A stretch of DNA of 64,000 nt from NCBI GenBank assembly GCA_030035585.1, contig CM057461.1:172061624-172125623 (forward strand). Direction: 5' to 3'. The number at the start of each line of letters is the position of its first letter. Position 1 is the stretch's first letter. This document shows, piece by piece, positions 60,588-64,000 of the stretch. The position numbers and the translations under genes were made by a program. Source of the DNA: Dugong dugon. Lineage: Eukaryota; Chordata; Mammalia; Sirenia; Dugongidae. The notes under the pieces are model-generated. The model saw only the letters and a program-made list of their open reading frames with translations. It searched no databases and had not been told where the DNA came from.

Positions 60588-60719
60588 TACCATTTTTTTT
60601 GCAAATAATGTGCACCTTCTACATTTGTTTGCCAGCCACACCTAATACCTCTGAGGGGGGAAGGGTATGGTTGGCAAACAAACGTAGAAGGCATGCATTA
60701 TTTGCCTAAAAATGTGGTA
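60588..60719. mobile_element. Palindromic MITE (hairpin) of unknown family
   Basis: Two ~65-bp arms are inverted copies of each other around about 60654. The left arm 'gcaaataatgtgcaccttct' is answered by 'agaaggcatgcattatttgc' on the right, and 'catttgtttgccagcc' by 'ggttggcaaacaaacg'. This is the shape of a terminal-repeat-only DNA transposon. Confidence 0.65.
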
Positions 60720-60761
60720 ATGTACATTATATACATAAACAATATACCAGTAAACATGTAG

Positions 60762-60918
60762 GAGCCCTTGTGGTGCAGTGGTTAAGAGCTCGGCTGCTAA
60801 CCAAAAGATCAGCAGTTCAAATCCACCAGCCTTTCTTCCATGGTACCACTGAGTGGGTTTGAAACAGCAACCTTTAGGTTAACAGTCAAGCACAAACCAT
60901 TTGTGCCACCTAAGAACC
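60762..60918. mobile_element. Two-headed AfroSINE chimera
   Basis: 60762-60826 is a sense SINE head (A and B boxes, ending 'aatccaccagcc'). 60827-60918 is an antisense 5' half of another variant ('tttcttccatggtaccactgag' to 'catttgtgccacct'). Neither has the RTE-like 3' tail. Confidence 0.75.
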
Positions 60919-61079
60919 TCAAGTAACTATATCGCATAGTTTTAAATATTTGTATATAGAAAACACATAGAACAAATCTAACTTTTTCCCCCCACAATAT
61001 TAAATCATGACAAGCAAAATCTGCAAGTATTGTTTCTAGCATCCAGAATTTACTGACTTCTCACTCCTTCCCTTTCCAC

Positions 61080-61226
61080 TCTTGAATCAGAGCCATCGTC
61101 ACCCCCTCCTCTGGCAACTGCAATAGCCTCCTACCTGGACTTCCTGCTCCCACCCTTGTTCCATTATGTGCTGTTTTCCACACAGTAGCCATATGCTTTT
61201 TTTAAAAAGTGATTTGTTAATACTGT
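61080..61226 (+). repeat. L2 LINE 3' region, left part
   Basis: Sense L2: 'gcaactgcaatagcctcctacc', 'acacagtagccatatgc'. Continues after a SINE at 61434. Confidence 0.8.
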
Positions 61227-61433
61227 AGGAGCCTTGGCAGTATAGTGGTTAAGCGCTTGACTGCTAACCGAAAAGTTTTCTCCGTGAGAGAAAGATGTGG
61301 CAGTCTGCTTCCGTAAAGATTACAGCCTAGGAAACCCTGTGGACAATTCTACTCTGTCTTATAGCGTCTTTATGAGTTGGAATCAACTCAACAGCAATGG
61401 TTTTTATTTGTTTGTTTGTTTGTTTGTATGTTT
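61227..61433 (+). mobile_element. AfroSINE, long form, B box deleted
   Basis: Sense copy lacking the B-box segment ('accgaaaagttttctccgtgag' runs directly into the middle), with a (tttg)n tail. 'ttaatact'-type bases on either side suggest a short duplication. Confidence 0.85.
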
Positions 61434-61905
61434 TTAATTACTACCCTGCTCAAAATCCTCCACGGATTTCCCATTATATTTGGAAGTAAATTCAAACTCA
61501 ACCAAGTGCTACAAGGTCCTACCTGACCTGGCTCTGCCTAGCTCTCAGAGCTCATAGTACACTTCCTGAATCTTCTCCTCAGTCAGCCTCAAACACTCTG
61601 AGCTCATTCTCTCTCAGGACCTCTACACTTGCAGCTCCTCTTGCCCTTCCTGGAAGACCATTCCCCTGGTTCCTTGCAGAGCTAGCACCTCCACATCATT
61701 CAAATTCTCTCTTCCTAGGTCACCTCCTCAGAGAGGCTTCCCTGCCCACCTATTGAAAATAGGACCCTCCTCCTGCCTTGCTGTGTTTTCCTCAGAGCAC
61801 TTAACCCTATCTGAAATTTTTATATTTTAATTACATTTAGTTACTATATGATTACCCCCGTGAAAATATAAGCTTCATGAGGATAGCAATTTTGTGTGAT
61901 TGGAT
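61434..61905 (+). repeat. L2 LINE 3' region, right part
   Basis: Well-preserved sense L2: 'aggtcctacctgacctggctc', 'ggtcacctcctcagagaggc', 'gcacttaaccctatctgaaa', 'aatataagcttcatgagga'. Confidence 0.9.
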
Positions 61906-61981
61906 GTTGAAAGAACTCCCTGTGCCTCAGAATGCTTAACTTATGTACGGTAACCACCCCTGCGCTGCCCAAATCTCATTA

Positions 61982-62288
61982 CAGGTAGTCCCAGACTTAC
62001 TACAGGGTTTTGTTCTGTCGACTCTGACTCCATTGTAAGTCGGTTTGACGTAAGTCAAATACCTCAAATTTTTTTTTTTTAATTTCCATTATTATTGCCA
62101 TTTACTGTCAGTATCTTTATAAAACTGATCTTTATTTGTCTTTGGGGTTAGCATGCTAATGATAACATCAGAAAATTACGCCCTACAACCTTATATGCAG
62201 TACGTATTACTAACAATAAGATGTACCAAAAAAAAGGCAGTCGTAAGTGCAATGCCTCGTAATCACATCATAAGTCGGGGACTACCTG
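61982..62288. mobile_element. Tigger-like (Tc1/mariner) MITE
   Basis: Terminal inverted repeats caggtagtcccagacttac and (reverse of the right end) caggtagtccccgacttat. TA flanks at 61980-61981 and 62289-62290. About 307 bp with no transposase. Internal 'gtaagtc' repeats are typical of this group. Confidence 0.8.
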
Positions 62289-62422
62289 TACTTCAACGTT
62301 AACCTTTAAAGGATGAATTTTTTTTTTAAATTTTTTTTTGATGACATATTTTTTCACTAATAGAATGGATGCTGAATCATTATTTATTGATAGTTTTTTA
62401 TTTGAAAAAATCGGATGCCAAT

Positions 62423-62990
62423 TGCAAGGGGGCCATATCAGTCCCATGTTCCATGAAGTATGTCATAGAAGTGGTACATACCTGTCCCACGGCCCAGGAA
62501 GTGCATCACCAACTGTTTTCAGGGAGGTGAGTACTTTATAAAAGATACCGCCAGTGAGGTGACTAATGCAAGTGGGCCATGTTGGTCCCATATTCCATGA
62601 AGCACATCACACACATGGTACACATCAGTCCTCTGGCTCAGGAGTTACATTACAAAGTTTTCAGGGAGGCAAATACTTTATAAAAAATGTCATCAGGGAG
62701 GTGACTAAGGCAAGCAGGCCATATCGGTTCCATAAAGCACATCACATACACGGTACATATTGGTACCGTGGCCCAGGAAGGAGGAACTCTGGTAGCACGG
62801 TGGTTAAAGCGATCAATTGCTAACTGAAAGGTAGGTGATTTGAAACCACCAGAGGCTCCGCAGGAGAAAGGTGTGGTGGTCTACTTCCATAGAGATTTAC
62901 AGCCTTGGAAACCGTATGGGGTCACTAAGAGTCAGAATTGGCTTGTCGACAGTGGTTTAGGCCCAGGAAGAACATCACAAACTGTTTTCA
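62423..62990. repeat. Three-copy ~143-bp tandem repeat
   Basis: Unit starts at 62423, 62567 and 62709 (spacing 144 and 142). Shared blocks are 'gggaggtgactaa', 'actttataaaa', 'ggccatat' and 'gcccaggaag'. The third unit is split by a SINE and stops after 'aactgttttca' at about 62990. Confidence 0.8.
62781..62959 (+). mobile_element. AfroSINE, long form, inside the tandem repeat
   Basis: Sense copy with duplication ggcccaggaag at 62770-62780 and 62960-62970. Its insertion postdates the repeat array. Confidence 0.9.
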
Positions 62991-63389
62991 CCCCAAAAAT
63001 AACTCATTTACTTGAATATTTCCAAATGCCCTTAACTGTATCTTCCCAATGACACAAAGGAAATAGTAAACATACTCTCAAGCCTTATAGGCTGTACAGA
63101 AACCAAAAGACACGAAGGTTTCACACTCCTCCAGGAAGCATCCCCTCATGTGAATGGCTCTCAACACTCAAATGTGGTGCAGACCTACTTCCTTGTTTTT
63201 TAGGCAGTTGCACCAGTAACCGCCATGATGTCAGAACATACTAAAGTGGCTGAAATGTCTGCCAATAAACCTCCAGGGGCAGAAAATGCAGCTAGAACAT
63301 ATATGTGCCATTGCCTGTCAAAGGGTTAACTCAAAATCTTGTATGTTCTCTCATGGATTGTTGCGTTGACCAACTACTGACTTTTCCTG

Positions 63390-63600
63390 TTTCTGAGCAT
63401 AACCTCTACAACCCATTCTCATTATATCATTAATCTGCTTAAAATTTTTCAGCAGTATGCCATTAACAATGGTTAATGATTAAGCGTATGTTACCTACCC
63501 TGACAAACAGGATGCTTCATGATCTGGACATTTGTGCCTTCTCTCAACGTTTTCCACCACTCCTGAATGCCCTTCACGATCAAAGCAAGATTTAATTTCA
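63390..63600 (+). repeat. L2-like LINE fragment
   Basis: Sense: 'tgcttaaaatttttcagcag' and 'gcttcatgatctggacatttgtgcc' in L2 order. Confidence 0.4.
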
Positions 63601-63744
63601 TCTTTCCTACTTTTTCCTCTCTTTGTTTTGTCTTTGTCTCTATTATTGAAAATGCCAGACCTATTTTCCTACTTGCAGATCAGTGGGTCTGATTTTTAAA
63701 TTGACCCGTTTTGCCAATGGACCCAGTATATAATATCGCTACAC

Positions 63745-63945
63745 CTGTGTGGTGCAGTGGTTAAGTGCTCAGTTGTTAACCCAAATGTCAGTGGTTTGAA
63801 TCCATCAGCTGATCTGTGGGACAAAGATGTGGTGGTCTGTTTCTGTAAAGATTTACAGCTTTGGAAACCCTGTGGGGCAGTTCTACTCTGTCCTATAGGG
63901 TCACTATGAGCTGGAATCGACTTGACAGCAAAGGGATTACAGTGC
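63745..63945 (+). mobile_element. AfroSINE, long form
   Basis: Sense copy from 'acacctgtgtggtgcagtgg' to 'gaatcgacttgacagcaaaggg', ending near the window edge. Confidence 0.9.
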
Positions 63946-64000
63946 CTATACTTAAAACTTTTGCATATAAGATTGGACTATTTGTCTTTGGAGGAAAATA

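Larger units (their letters stand above)
62303..63325. mobile_element. piggyBac-like non-autonomous element
   Basis: Flanked by TTAA at 62299-62302 and 63326-63329. Ends CCTTTAAAGGATG and (reverse of the right end) CCCTTTGACAGGCAATGG are similar imperfect inverted repeats, as in piggyBac elements. About 833 bp once the SINE and its duplication are removed. No transposase frame is seen. The inside holds a tandem repeat. Confidence 0.45.

Noticed and set aside
62423-62990. CRISPR-like array
   Set aside because: The repeats are whole ~143-bp tandem units without distinct spacers, in a mammalian context.
3972-63945. tRNA genes suggested by A and B boxes
   Set aside because: The boxes are the heads of SINEs. 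No segment folds into an intact cloverleaf with matching acceptor ends.

Overview
This window reads as non-coding mammalian nuclear DNA, either intergenic or from a very large intron. I find no convincing protein-coding gene. The best guess for the source is an elephant or close relative (Paenungulata, Afrotheria). The basis is about 30 copies or pieces of a tRNA-headed SINE (AfroSINE/PSINE type) whose 3' end matches the 3' end of a BovB-like RTE LINE, here called RTE1-type, plus three copies of a poly(A)-tailed L1-type 3' region that I associate with elephant sequence. Older repeats shared by all placentals (L2, MIR, MER5-type hAT elements, old L1, a MaLR solo LTR) are interspersed. Family names come from recalled consensus sequences, not from a database search.

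Layout. 1-3.7 kb: unique sequence, then an L2 split by an RTE copy, which is itself split by a second RTE copy with the signature of a twin-primed (5'-inverted) insertion. 3.9-8.4 kb: SINEs, L1 and L2 pieces. 8.4-15.9 kb: a 7.5-kb interval without AfroSINE, holding a perfect RFX-type X-box, a second X-box-like site, a TG/CG microsatellite, and a G+C-richer block (11.04-11.62 kb) with splice-like signals; it is the best candidate for regulatory or exonic sequence. 15.1-25.9 kb: L2, MIR, MER5 and SINEs, with a 34-nt U2 snRNA retropseudogene flanked by target duplications. 27.0-28.7 kb: two L1-type copies tail to tail, forming a hairpin at their 3' ends. 31.3 kb: an intact-looking solo LTR. 35-39.9 kb: old L1, a long L2, hAT elements, a rearranged SINE pair, three back-to-back SINEs and a SINE with a tRNA-Gly-like head. 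40-60 kb: mostly unique sequence with scattered SINEs, one short L1-type insertion, and an RTE 3' end. 60.5-63.4 kb: the densest transposon patch, with a long palindrome, a two-headed SINE, an L2 split by a SINE, a Tigger-like MITE with TA duplications, and 10 bp further a TTAA-flanked piggyBac-like element that contains a three-copy ~143-bp tandem repeat interrupted by a SINE.

The elements record a layered history (L2/MIR, then DNA transposons and LTR, then RTE/L1/AfroSINE). No genes are seen to work together. The strongest leads for something undescribed are the piggyBac-like element with internal repeats, the palindromic MITE, the nested twin-primed RTE, and the SINE-free block with RFX motifs.
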